From: Limanda limanda
Taxonomy: Eukaryota > Chordata > Actinopteri > Pleuronectiformes > Pleuronectidae
Length of the DNA: 64,000 bases
Assembly (NCBI RefSeq): GCF_963576545.1
Contig: NC_083655.1
Span: 19,576,204 to 19,640,203 of the forward strand
Direction: 5' to 3'
The notes under the pieces were generated by a model, which saw only the letters and a list, made by a program, of their open reading frames with translations, ran no database searches and was not told where the DNA came from. Numbering within the stretch: the first letter of the stretch is position 1; every line of letters starts with the position of its first letter. Positions 12,201 to 24,500 of the stretch are shown in pieces. The translations under genes were made by a program, and so were the position numbers.

Positions 12201-15200
12201 ACTTTTAGCGGTGGAAAATGCATCTTGTGGCTGAAGTTAAGATGTAAGGGGATACGCCATGAAAGTGTGTGGTGAAAGGCTTGGAGACAAAAATCCTCTG
12301 ATAAAAAGACAACAGGCATTCATCCTCTCTTTTCCCCAGCGTACGTATATCAGGGATTGTGCTAATGCGACAGTACCCAGCTACTTGCCTAAGTTAAAGA
12401 GACACAAATGTTTCGAATTTGAACTGAATTGCATGTAGTCTCAATCTGACACAAAGCTGTGCTATCAACCTGTCTGGTTAATTGAATGTAACTGTAGTCA
12501 TACTCTTTTTTAACCTCCTATTTTTGGTTAATGATAGCAAAACATATCCCTTTTTTGTGTGAATATAAAGTGTCAAGGCTCCAGTGCTGCGAGCAACCCT
12601 TAAAGGACAAGCGGTGAAGATAATGAATGGATGGGTAGAACACAGGGGCACTATTAGAGACAGTTGTGCTCCCGCTCTCATTCTTCTGGCTACATGACGA
12701 CAAACAGGCAAATCCAGAACCACATATGTTCAGTTGTTTCACACATGGTGAGGTGAAGGCTTTTTTTTCTTAACAGAAACCTGTGTAAACTGAAATCACA
12801 TATGGGAAGGATAATTGCCGTTGATTTTAGTTCTTCAAACTCCATCCCTCCACTGTCCATCTTCATGTATTCTTTTAGTGAAATTAGTGCTCTTGACCTC
12901 TTGATAGCCATTTCAAACCTAGCATGCCTACATCCATGGAAAATTATCTTCTTCATGTGGCTTTAAAGAATATTAACCATATTCCATATTCTGTGGCTAC
13001 CAATCCTCTTCTAATGCTTCCTCTCTGGTGACAAAATAAACTAATTATCATTCAACTGGATTCGACTCGCTTGTGTTGCTGCATTTGTAACTGCGATCCA
13101 GTTATTTCAAAGACCTTTTTCATGTGGTGCTCCCGTTATTGCACTCCCCCTGTGGCAATTTTTTTTATCAGGCTCTCATCACTACTGTAAGCAGACGACA
13201 TCCATGCGTAGTGCTTTGAACGTACACTCTTGTTCCCCCAAACTCTTGTGGGGTATGCTTGAAATCTTTTTATTTAGTTACTTTTTAAACTCTTTGGGGA
13301 TCTATTCTGTACACCTCAATATGTTTCAACCATATTGTGCTAAGATCATCAGTAAGTAGATCAAAAATACTGTCTTTTTATGCCACCACACATCCTGACA
13401 TATTTGAATATATCTAGAGAAAAGGATGGATTTGCCAAAGAAAGAGCGCAGTTCATTTGCAAGTTCAAAGGCTTAACTTTAAGCTGTAATGGGCTAAACG
13501 CTGATGTAAGTGTGCCCTGCCTAAATCACGAAGGGATTGGGAAAGAAAAGGCCCTTCCATTAATTGAGCGGCTGTAGTTTCTGCCTTTTGTCCAAATTAG
13601 ATTCTATTCTCTGTGTTGTCACTGATGGAAAAGCCCGTCCACGGAGAGTGAAAAATCTAAACGTCCCTAATGGTGTCTCCTAAAGTGCAGTGAGCGATGC
13701 ACAGTCCGGGTAATGTTGGACAGAACACCGGCTGATGTCATCTTTGAGTGGTTTCAGTTCAGGTTTTTTCAGTCGTCAGTTGAAGCTGACAGCACACTGA
13801 ATAGCCTAGTTGAGCTTAAAAAACTCGACTAAAGATGTCACAACCAGGCATACTCAAATGTCACCTCTCGGCTCTCATTAGGCATTCGCGTGGCGGGCAG
13901 TCGGTACTTCGTCATCCTGCTAGCCGTCAACTTGAATTGACATTTCACTCAGCGCCTCTCATTTCATTCAGCATTCTTCTGAGGCAGCCTTTGCCGCGGT
14001 CCCCTCATCTCCAGCCATGCCATTTCACCTTTTTGTCTCCCTGGAATTGGATTATCCGGCGCGGACAAAAATTAAACTGCCAAATCAATTAGGACTCGTC
14101 AAAGGTGCAGACTCATTTCCATGCTTGTTCATCGTGCTTTTTCACAGGCATTTACTGTGTGTTTCCAAACTTGGGTTACTGGTTGAACTTCTGCAATGTG
14201 CCAACCTACAATTGTTGACATTTAGAAGAAGCTGAGATGCTGAATATGAAGATGTGATCTTAATTCAGGGTTAAGAAAGACCACTTGAATTCCCTAGTTA
14301 AGCTATGTAAAGTTAAATTCAACATTTTGCTGTTTTGCTGTAACTAGTGAACTAATAAATAGAAAATGCCTCTATTCTCAGTCAAAAACAGTATTACATC
14401 TTCATTTCTAATACTTAAGGATAAGCAGGTACATAACTCAACAAACTGCTTGCCTCAGATGTTGAAGCCTTATTGTTTCCCAGGACAGTCAGTGTTAATT
14501 TCATTTGACATTCAAAATAATCTCTCCCAACCTCAACAAAGTTTTAGTGCCTCAAATTATCCAAACATTAATGTTGCAAACTTCAAAATGTTTAGTCATA
14601 TTAGCCTAGGGCTGATACTGTCAATCAGTCAGTCCCCACTTTGATCCAGACTGAAATATCTCAACAGCAATCGCATTGATTGCCGTGAAATTGAATGAAG
14701 TCAACCGGCTTTGTTGATCCTCCGAGTTTTTTTTCTCTCTCACTATGAGCAGATTGACGTTTTTTGCCTAAAGTAAAATGCCTTGACAACTGATGAATGA
14801 TAGTCACTGAAATTTGCAAACAGTCACCGGTTAACAGTCAGCCCACGTTTTCTTTGTCTGTGCTGGAAACAGATACATATCCAGCTGCTCTTTTGTTGCA
14901 TTTCTGACAGAGTCGGTGCTTGAGATGTGTTTACTGCACCAGTATATCCAGGAATATTTTGATGGGTGGGCCTTGTACACAAATGGTTGTCACTAACGTA
15001 ACTTGCAGGAGACAGTTATAAGCACTGTTATAAATCATCCAACTGTTACTATTACGTCAGTGGGGAAGAAATCAAGGCTTGGGCTTCAGGGTTATAATAT
15101 ATTATATTATACAATAATCTCTATTTTGACTTAGTGACATAGGCCATTGCGGTTAGATGAGCTGTCCACATGAATGGCCTGATTACAGTGGATGTGGTGT

Positions 15201-15556
15201 ATTTATTGTTCTCACTAGTTGAATAAGACTGGGGGTGTACGTTTAAGAAAATAATTGATCACATATTCTCGTGCAGGGTTCAGTACTTTATTTGCTTAAC
15301 ATAACTTTACCTTTCAATTTAGATGGGAAACAAGCCTGACTGATTGTGTGAAGTGAAATTACGGTCTGGCACATTTACCAGTGAGTGTTCACACTTATCA
15401 CCTGAACCAGACCCTGCCTCAGATCCTATGACACTGAAGACATGCGGTATCAGGCGAGGCCGGAAGAAATTATGGGCTGGGACCATCTGAGCACTCTTTT
15501 ACATTTAACTACATAAGTTAGTTTCATTACCGACAGTCTATATCTTTGGGTTTGAC
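9233..15556. other. Non-coding stretch, no gene recognised
   Basis: AT-rich DNA. A CT-rich low-complexity tract lies at about 9,599-9,647. Reading frames up to 109 residues (for example 11,862-12,191) have no recognisable domain and no convincing splice context. Confidence 0.55.
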
Positions 15557-15795
15557 TTAGATGGTCTGTATTTATTTTTGCGCTTCTCTAGTCTTGTGGA
15601 CCACTGAATTCAGTTTTACGGTCACCCATTGACACACACTCTATGTACAGCACTTTTCTCTATCAGAAGGGTCAATTTGGGATTCAGTATCTTACCCAGG
15701 GACACTTCGGCATTCAGAATGGGGAAGACTGGGATCGAACTACCGACCTGCCGGAAAGAGGATGACCGCGCTAACGCCTGAGCCACCGCCCCACT
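15557..15795 (-). mobile_element. tRNA-derived SINE, minus strand
   Basis: Read on the minus strand, the copy begins near 15,795 with GGGGCGGTGGCTCAGGCGTT, a tRNA-like A-box region. It has a B-box-like GGTAGTTCGATCCC at 15,744-15,731 and continues through a body that includes AGAGAAAAGTGCTGTACATA. It ends near 15,557 with a tail resembling GCGCTATATAAATACAGTCCAT-type fish SINE 3' ends (here diverged). The A-box/B-box pair and tail make a tRNA-derived SINE the best call. It is mutated and sits alone in non-coding DNA. Confidence 0.8.
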
Positions 15796-16048
15796 ACAGC
15801 TGAGATTTTGGATGATGGCATGCTGCTGATATCGACCTCACATTTGGCAACATATGTATCTTATGTATCATTTATGGAGGCAATGAGAAACAGGATGTGG
15901 TCATTCAGTTTGGAGGATTTACTGTGCGAGTGTTGTTTTGCACTCCTGTCTGATTTATTATTTCTCTCCTCATGACAGATTTATGATTGCCAACTCCTAT
16001 GGGCTTCATTATTGTATTATTTATGCATTACTTACGTTTGCTTTTATT
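15796..16048. other. Non-coding spacer between two repeats
   Basis: AT-rich sequence between the SINE and the following repeat; nothing else recognised. Confidence 0.5.
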
Positions 16049-16559
16049 ACCTCGGCCAAGGAGGTTATGTTTTCACCCCTGTACTTTTTTGGGGTTTTAA
16101 TGTTTGTTATTAATAAAGATTACGCAAACAACACCACAACAGATTTCTGCTGATGGATGAGTTTCTTTAGGGAGTTTATTTTTTTTATTTTTGGTGGGGA
16201 ATTGGATCAGGGAGTTCAGGCTCCATTCACGGTTTACAGATTTATGTGAAATTCTCAAGAAATAATGCGGAGATCTTTATGAAAAAATGTGAGGAATGCT
16301 AATCTTCATTTACAGGGGACATTTGGTGTGCATCAAGATCAATTGGATTTGTGAATCAAAGAGTATATTTTAACGAGGGATGATCTATATTCAGATACTG
16401 TTTGGTTACAAATCCTTTAGGCTAAATCAGAGAAGGGATATTTATTCTCCTTTTAAAATGAGCAGTTTGCAGAACATTGCAGTGTACATGATATACAGTA
16501 TGTATCTGATACCAATATGGTATCTGGCGATACAGTGGACAGTGAGCCTTGGCGGAGGT
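16049..16559. mobile_element. Interspersed repeat with inverted CCTTGGCGGAGG-type ends
   Basis: The left end reads ACCTCGGCCAAGGAGGTTAT and the right end ends in GAGCCTTGGCGGAGGT, so the ends are near inverted complements. The body has a segment starting GTTATGTTTTCACCCCTGTA, a GATTACGCAAA segment and a GGGACATTTGG...GGATTTGTGAAT section. This pattern matches a repeat widespread in fish genomes that I recognise but cannot name safely. It has no coding capacity, so it is non-autonomous. The class (DNA element or SINE-like) is uncertain. Confidence 0.6.
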
Positions 16560-18189
16560 ATGCGCCCATCAAGTACCCTTCAGATCCAACACTTGATACC
16601 AAATTGAAACAGTTCAAGTGGGGAGATTAAAGAGTTGAAAACAAATAGAACCAGATTTTGCATTGTACCTGACCACAAGTGGTGCAAATTTCCCGCATTT
16701 TTTATATAAATGCGGCCTAAATAGTTAATTCATTCATTAATTGCCGTAACTAAGGCTCAAGTGTAGGAAAATCCTACAGAAAGAAACAAATATGGTGTTA
16801 TTGTGTGTTTTCTAAGATTACAATTAAAGATGCCATCTTGTGCACTTTTTATTGTTCCAAGGCAGTCTTTAACTAAAATTGTTTGAAATAATTACAATTT
16901 AATCTGAAGAAATAATAATAATTTTTCCAAAGTTCATCACTTTATGAAATATCAATTGAAAACAATGATCTTTGTAACACTTTTTTAAGACTTTCTTTTT
17001 TCATTTAATGACATGTTATTAACTCACACTCTGATAAATGAATGCGGCAATATTGGTGAACAGGTAATGGGAGAGCTAAAACCGCCCAAACAGCTCTCAG
17101 GACTAATTGTTATTCGTTGGAGCCATCACTGCAGGGTTTTGATGCTTCGACACAAAGCAAGTCTGGTGAATGTCTGATAATGTCTGCATGGCTGGTTCTG
17201 AAAACAGAGCCTGAAAAAACACCTTTCGTTTTTGACACCATCGTAACACTGGGACTTATGTGCCCTCATCTTTAGGTACTTTTCGGAGTTGGCCCATGGA
17301 ATCATCTTTTACCTCTTTTCTCCAGCCTTACATTGAGACCGACTCATATTTCAATCAGAGCTCTCTTTTGGTCTTTAATTCCTGTAACATTGGCTTGTCA
17401 AAGGACCATTTCCCCCTCACTGGATAAAGTAATGGAGTAATTGTACACAATTCAAGTACTTTCATGTTTTCTACACGCACAATTGCAGGCTTTACATGCA
17501 ATTAACATAGCTCTTGTCATAAACCAATGGGCTGTGAAGGGGATTAGTGTTTGCATGTGAATGGGACCCCTGTCAGCTGTGGAATGTAATTAGGGTTAAC
17601 AACCAAGCTTAGACCCCAAACATCTTCTAGCAGGAGTCAGTGAGCATTGTAATTACGAAGCACTTTGTGCTTTATGTACACTAACTTTACACCCACTACG
17701 ACCTTACTTTGTTCTAAAGGGGGGGTGGACTGCTCGGCCACAGAGGAGCCACAGCTGGGAGGAGAGATTGGATTCAAAATACACACAGCATTCACAACTC
17801 ATTATCGGATATGATTAAGATGTCCGGCCTGTAATGGATCTTGATGGCACCAAACACCAAACACATCAATCATAGCTGGAGACCTGTCATTGCTAATCAA
17901 TACACTGTCAATTTGTTCACATGTAGTGGTTTCTCTTATATTGCTTTCCCTTTGGAGCTTTCTTCATATGTATTTTACATGATGAATGGGCTAAACTTAA
18001 ACTTAGTGAACAAACTAGTGACCTTGATGCTTGGGCAGGATTCCAGGATATATGTAGATTGTAGGATTTTATGTGGAATATTTCCCCAAAATGTACAGAG
18101 TGTAAGAGAGGTTCAGGTTCTCTATGGCAGAAAATGTAACAAACCTAAAGCTTTCCAGATTTAGCAGCAGAAGTGCTGAAGAAGTCCAG
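16560..18189. other. Non-coding stretch, no gene recognised
   Basis: AT-rich DNA; the 107-residue frame at 17,841-18,164 has no recognisable domain. Nothing else seen. Confidence 0.5.
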
Positions 18190-19130
18190 AGAATTGTATC
18201 CAGACTTTCTCCATTAAGACCCGTTCAGGACAGCAACTAACACGGAGGATTCAGGTGAGGGAGGCAGGAAAAAACGTATTCGACCGGGCCACACTGGCAG
18301 CAGTTGCACCGTGGAACAACTGCGGAATGACTTGCTATTAATTTCTGCGCCCATGTTAACAGATTAGAGCTGCCACACTGGCTGCGGTTCAGCCACAGAA
18401 GCCGCACTGCTCTTGTAGAGATTTGACGTCTCACTTCTTTCTCAGTGGCTCACAGCAGAATAGACAGAGAAGATTATCTTTCATTGCGCTGTGCAACCAC
18501 AGCCGGTGTGAACTGGGCGTTCATTCTGGTGCGGTGATCACGTTAATTTGTTTACATGATAAGAACATCGACCCATATCTTCAAAAACGGTCTTCTATGT
18601 GCTGTACTTGTATAGCTCCACATTGTTTTTTTTTTAAATTTTGCATCGGTCTCGAGTAAGAAACGTCATCAGCCCAGTTTTGTTTAGAACAAAGCTGTAA
18701 CGTCAGCCTAGAATCAAAGGCAGAGCCGACAGCCACACCGAGCCAGACAGCAGCAACGTTAGCTTCGCTGCTAACTCGCAGACAGGACCACACATTCTGT
18801 CCTGCACCTTGTCTTATTGAATAAATGACCAAACAAGCAATCAGTGAGGACAAGTGCCCAGCCAACGTCAGTCTGCAGGCTAGAAAGCCGATTAGCTGCT
18901 CAGCTGCAGCACATTACACAGCATGTAAACGTTCCTGGAAATCTCACTTTGGTCCAGTTAGATGTTCTTCAATACGACTTAACAACTCTCCATCCTTCTC
19001 ATTACATACAGGCAACAGAAAGAGACGACTGGATGGGATTTCCAGTCGGTCTTAAGTGGTTCCTCGACAATTTTACTGAGACATCATGCCATGTTTAACT
19101 CCTGATAGGGCCGTCTCCAGCAGCAGACGT
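18190..19130. mobile_element. CpG-containing, GC-richer block, possible non-autonomous transposon
   Basis: This block has many CpG and GCTAAC/GTTAGC-type words, CAGCAGTTGCACCG and GCCACACTGG motifs, and lacks sustained reading frames. It stands out from the AT-rich flanks, as do decayed CpG-rich fish DNA transposons. No terminal inverted repeats or target-site duplications were resolved, so the boundaries are approximate. An unrelated CpG island is the alternative. Confidence 0.3.
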
Positions 19131-20555
19131 ACATTAAACCCAGGGAAATTCAAGCCCTTCAGTTTTCAGGCGTTTGGTGCAGTGTCCACATGTTATCACA
19201 TTCTTAAGTCTGGCAACTGTTAGAGGATTGTATTTAATGTAAAATAATAATATATAATAAAGCATAATATAATGCTTGTAAGAGTAACAATTTCAGACGC
19301 ATATTTACCGTTGCTGCTCCTCCTTAATAATAGTATTTATGAGCATTTGTCATTTTTTATATGTAAACTATATTTGTTGGGTTTTACACTAATGAACTTT
19401 CCTCTAAATAAGACACTATTTGCCTATTTGGCGGAGGATCATAAGCTTCAGTGGGCAGCTTCTTTTGCCCAAAAGAAATACAAAATATAGTGATATAAAT
19501 AAGAACTATTTGCATTGATTTTCACTGGGTGAGTTTAAATACATCTAGGCCAGGGTCTATTGGGATTGCTTTTTACAGTCTTGATCAGTTCTGCTTTCAG
19601 ACAGCGAGGCAGTCAAGCAGTCTCTTTTAAGATGATGATGTTTCTCCTTTTTCAAGTTTGAACTAGTATATTTTTAAAGATGATGTAAGATCCATGTCAA
19701 TACTTGTTTAATTTTTTAATAGCCTGCTCCTCCTCTGTCAGACAACCCTAAGAGAGAAAGTACCACTGTTTCTCCTCATGTATGGCAGCTGTCTTTTTAT
19801 GATATTGCTCAAATCAAAGAATCTTTCTCATTCTCTGGCAGATGTAATTATTTCAGCTGAAGCAAGAAAAAAAATCCCCACAGATAATCTTACATTGTTA
19901 AACATCATCAATTTCTGCTTTGATGCCTCAGAGGTTACCTCATCTACCTTGACTTCAGCTCATGATGTCCTTCATTCCTCATCAGCCTCCCTCAGAGAAA
20001 GGCCATGAACTCATTTGTGTCAGTAAAAGTGGCTGTACAGGCATGAAATTAGCTGCAGTGTGGGAACATTCACTTGCGGGTCATTTGTCTTATGGAGAAC
20101 ATGTTATCATATTGCTGCACCAGATGCTGGTGTATTTCCTGCTGCTGAGGGCGGAGAAACGGTTATCTTAGCCTCTTCCATGCTGGAATTCTCTTTAAAG
20201 AAGAAATCATTATTGTGCATAAGTGGAAATGGCCGCTCTACAAAGAAAGCCTTGCTCTTTGATTTTGAGAGACCGACACAAAGACATGGTCTTTTGGAAC
20301 TTAAAGACATTTTCTGTTATCAAACCCCATCAGTGCTGCAGTTGAAATGTTCTCACATTATGTGAGTGCAGTGCCCGTTCTAAACCTATTTTGGAATAGG
20401 CAGTTTGCTTGTCCTGTGTTAATGCTCAAGAGCTACTTCAGAATTATTCCTTGTTATCATTCTTTGAGTCCTCCTCAGATAGATCGTCCTGTTTATTGTT
20501 TGGCTGCAGAACTTTTTATAACCCGTATATGGTGCAGAGTGGAGTTAGAAGTTGT
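19131..20555. other. Non-coding stretch, no gene recognised
   Basis: AT-rich; overlapping small frames around 19,962-20,365 have no recognisable domain or matching splice sites. Confidence 0.5.
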
Positions 20556-20558
20556 TAA

Positions 20559-21548
20559 GGCTCTTATATACTACTACGTGTCCGTTTCTCGGAGAGGTCT
20601 CAGCGGGGGGCAAAGAGTCTTTTTGATTTTTACTTCTCCGACACAGTCCGTCGGAAAAAAATCATCGCCAAACCCATAGGTGGCGCAACGGAAGACGAGC
20701 TCAGAGAAGCCTACCCCATTTGGGAAGAAGAAGTCCACGTGTCTCTGTTTACATGTTAGCCTGCCTCGGAGTGGCAGTGTGTGTTCAGTGTGTGGGAGGC
20801 AGTGCCTCCCACACACTGAACCATGGCAACTAACAGAACTAAATAAAGTGACACCCAGCGGGTCAAGATGCTGATGTAATCGTTTCTTAGCGCAGCGGTT
20901 CCCCGGTCTTGTTTCCGAACTGTGTTGCTGATTCCACAGCTTGAATCTGCTTGAGGCTACATGTAGCTAGAAGCTACCCGGAGCTAGCTCCCCCCCAGCT
21001 TCCACACACAGTCAGCAGGGACTCCCGACACTAACCACTACCCAGTGTTTGCTTCTAACCTGACGGTATTATAGAAACAGTGTCATGATAGAAGTGGAAT
21101 TAAAGTCGTGACGGCGGGTTCTTGCACTGTTACCACCGCAGTTAGCATGGTCGCTAGCCTAGCCTGCTAGCGCCGTTTTGAAAGCTCGTTATAACCGTAT
21201 GTGACCGTGCACACATGCCCTCAGTGCTCTAACGAGCCACTGTCAGCCGGACAACTCCGCTGGCTTAACACACACGTCACATTAATCGTAGAATCATAGT
21301 TGTGTTCGTGTTTGTTGCTACAAGTAAACAGGAAGTTTGAGGTCCGGAAATACGGAAATGACATCATACGGAAATGATGTCGTTCGCGGACCAATCACAG
21401 CCAAGAGCGGTCCGTCGGGTCTCCAACATGAAGACGGATAGTTAGAAAAATCAGACGTGTACGAAAAGCTGTCCGAAGCACTCGGAGAGGGCGTTTCACG
21501 ACGGATAGGGCGGTCTTATCTGTCCGTAATAGAAAAAACGGAGAGGCA
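20559..21548. mobile_element. CpG-rich ~990-bp block, candidate Harbinger-like non-autonomous element
   Basis: A sharply GC- and CpG-richer block. A TAA at 20,556-20,558 precedes GGCTCTTATATACTACTACG. At the right, AGAGGCA is followed by TAA at 21,549-21,551, and the reverse complement of that end (TGCCTCTCCG... CTATTACGG) shares CTCT and CTAyTACG with the left end. A 3-bp TAA duplication fits the TWA preference of PIF/Harbinger elements. The terminal similarity is imperfect and was judged by eye. There is no coding region. A host CpG island is the alternative, though no gene starts nearby. Confidence 0.38.
20783..20821. repeat. 39-bp perfect palindrome with 1-nt centre
   Basis: The arm GTTCAGTGTGTGGGAGGCA (20,783-20,801), a single G, and its exact reverse complement (20,803-20,821) would form a tight cruciform. 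It lies inside the CpG-rich block at 20,559-21,548. Confidence 0.93.
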
Positions 21549-24500
21549 TAAATTGGCCTTTAGTTGTTCATCCAACCTGGTTCATCTAAAGTGAAGCTTT
21601 TATTGTCTGAATTGCTGTTTTTTTTTTCATACATTGCATGCCCGCTGTTTCAGAGGTGTGTTAAGGAAATCAACTCAATGTTCAGACCAAACTTCACAAC
21701 GTGTAATTTAGCTCAATATAAAGCAGTTCAGCAACAAGATGAACATTGTGCTTTTAGTTTGAAGACAAATTTCTAAATAGGAAATTATTCTATGAATGTT
21801 GTTTCCATGACAGAGATCAGGCCACCCTCTAAAGTCTGTACCTTTGTTTAGTTAGCCTATACATTTTCATGTACAGTTCATTATAACATAAAACTGCACA
21901 CACCTTCTCTAAAATAAGCTAAATGTATTTCATTGCTGGTAATTCTTATGTTTTATTTTGATGAAACTGTCATTTGGAGGGAATTCCCTAAAAAATGTTT
22001 GATTTGTCACAAGTCAAGTGTCAAGTGAATATGTTAAGTTCATTTGACCAAGTGGAAGATTTAATAGGTTTGATTTATTTAAATTCATTTAATCATACTT
22101 GCCTACTCATAATTACACTTCAAACAATGTGCCATAAACCTCGATTTCCTTTCCTGCCCATGTTTCAAGGAGAAAGCGAGTTGAGAGAGAGTACTCTCAA
22201 CTCTCATTACCACAAATTAAATGAAAAAGGCTATGGCCAGCATAGCTTAGCACGAAAACTGGAAAGAGTGATAGTGATGTTCTGATATATGTACACGTAT
22301 CCAGGAGTCTCTGGAGCTAGATAGGACATTCCTCTGATTGATCTTCAACAAAAAAATACCTTTTCACTGTTTATTGAAATCAACAAAAAGAGTATACTGA
22401 AAAAAACAGCCTCATGCAGTTTGAGTAGTTTGTTATGGTTGGGTGACGTTTTCAATGCTACAGAAACTGAAGGTGAGCATCACTGAAATGCAAGCTACGG
22501 AGTATACGCAATCATTCTTGTGTCTTATGATTCTGTGTTCACTGATCATCAGAGGGACAGCGTTCGCATGTGATCTATTGAGATCTATTGTGGATGCAAA
22601 ATTCATGACATTGCTGATGAATAATGTTATATCTGGTATAATTGCACTGTGCAAGACGACTGCAGCACTTGTTGCCCCAAGGAAAAGGGTGCAAGAAGAA
22701 GGATTAAAAAAAATTCAAAGGACGACAGATGCAACAGATAATTTATTTAGTTTTTTAGCACTCTTTGTGTGGAGTGTTTTGAAAGCCGAGTTGCATGCTA
22801 GATTAATCTGCAGTAATGATATCCCTGTTGTGCAAAACTATTCTTCATTCCGACTGTCTTCTCCATGAAGGCCTCCTTGGAAATCGAAAAATGGACTCGC
22901 AGGGAGAGAAGCCTTTTTATCTTAAAGAAATAGGAAATAGCCAGCAAGATGTTTTTGACGATTGTCAGTGGTAAAGTGCTCTCATGATGAAACAGCTGCA
23001 TTTCAGTAACCACGTGTCAAAGAAACATAAATTGTTTAAAAAAAGAAACAAAATCTGCAAAATCATCCAAACCTCCATTACAAATGCAGAAGTTGTGATG
23101 AATCGCTGCCATTTTATAATCTTAGAAACTGAAATGGATGTATTTCATAACAAGTTGCATAAATACAATGATAAGTCGTTAATGGAGGTTGAATTACATT
23201 ACATGTAGCTAAAACATTTATTTAACATATCGAAGACAGCATCAAACCCTTAATAATGTATGCATGATATTTCTAAAGTAGAAGACAAACACTGCATAAT
23301 CTTAGGTCGGCCCCAGTCGCCTTCACTTAGAACTAATCAGCCTAATGACAGTCAGTCAAACATCAAATGAAACGTCTGGGTGTGAGTCGTGTTTCCTTAC
23401 TGGACCTTATATATATATATATAAACACTCCACTGATTACCAACAAATTACATTTCTGAAGTTATTTGAAATGTTTAATTCTGCATCATCCTTTCTACAA
23501 AAACAAAAATATATATTTAATATAACATATCAAATAGCATCCCGTAGGCATTTGTCATGAATACCATCATTTTATTTCATATCAATAGGATAATCTAGAG
23601 GCTTTTTTTAAAGTGTACTTTAATACCACTACTCAGCTGTCATCATGTAATGCAAACTGTCTGACGATAAGCTTCCCACTGCAGTGAGCACAGAATAATC
23701 TCCTCCATCCATACAGCTTGAGTTTACAGAGTTTAAAATGTCATATGAAGTCCATGTCCACAGTTCATCCTCCTCTTTGTGTTTGTGTTTGTGAAATCCA
23801 GCGACTTCAGGACAACTTTATTGGAAACATTGTCTCATTTTAATGTGTTTTCATTGGCCATGCCAGTAGAGGTTGCTTCATAGTCGCAGCAAATCTCTGA
23901 CACTGTCTTTTTTTGATGCACAATAATTGTGGAGCCTATTTTAAAAGACGTCAGTTTGAGATTTGCATGAGGAATAGCAACGTGTCATGGCGGACGTGAT
24001 TTGGAATAAAGCATCAAGCGATTGAAATTGAGATACTTTTGTGCGGCCGCGGCTTTGGCTCTGAAACCACTCATCTAATAGAAATGGGTTATAAATGGGA
24101 AAATAATGGAGGTGTAGGTCTTACAGTGTCATTGGAGCTCACACTGCTGTCACAGGCTCCTAACTTGCTTACAGAAACATTTGTCAGGCGCACATTTAGA
24201 TAAGAAAAAGTCGTTGAAGAGTTGAAACTGTTAAATTCAACCGGAGTGATTATGCTCTATAAAAGGTTTAGCACGCTCCCATTTTTATCCATTCTTATTT
24301 AGAAGACACAAAGCTATCTCTTTGTAGCAGATAAATGCCTTTTACATCAGTTGATAAATGTCTGGATTCCTAATTGATATTGGACATCCATTATGTCACT
24401 ATAATGTTAATTGCTCTTGTACAGTGCTGGGTGACTAATGGCTTCACACTCGTAAAATACCAGCTATTTTTTTGTTTTAGTGCCCATAAATTCAATGAGT

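Noticed and set aside
15731..15795. Possible minus-strand tRNA gene
   Set aside because: Same reason: tRNA-like head of a SINE, followed by a SINE body and tail.
22443..22868. 141-residue open frame
   Set aside because: No recognisable domain, AT-rich host context, no acceptor or donor support; length is within chance for a 64-kb window.
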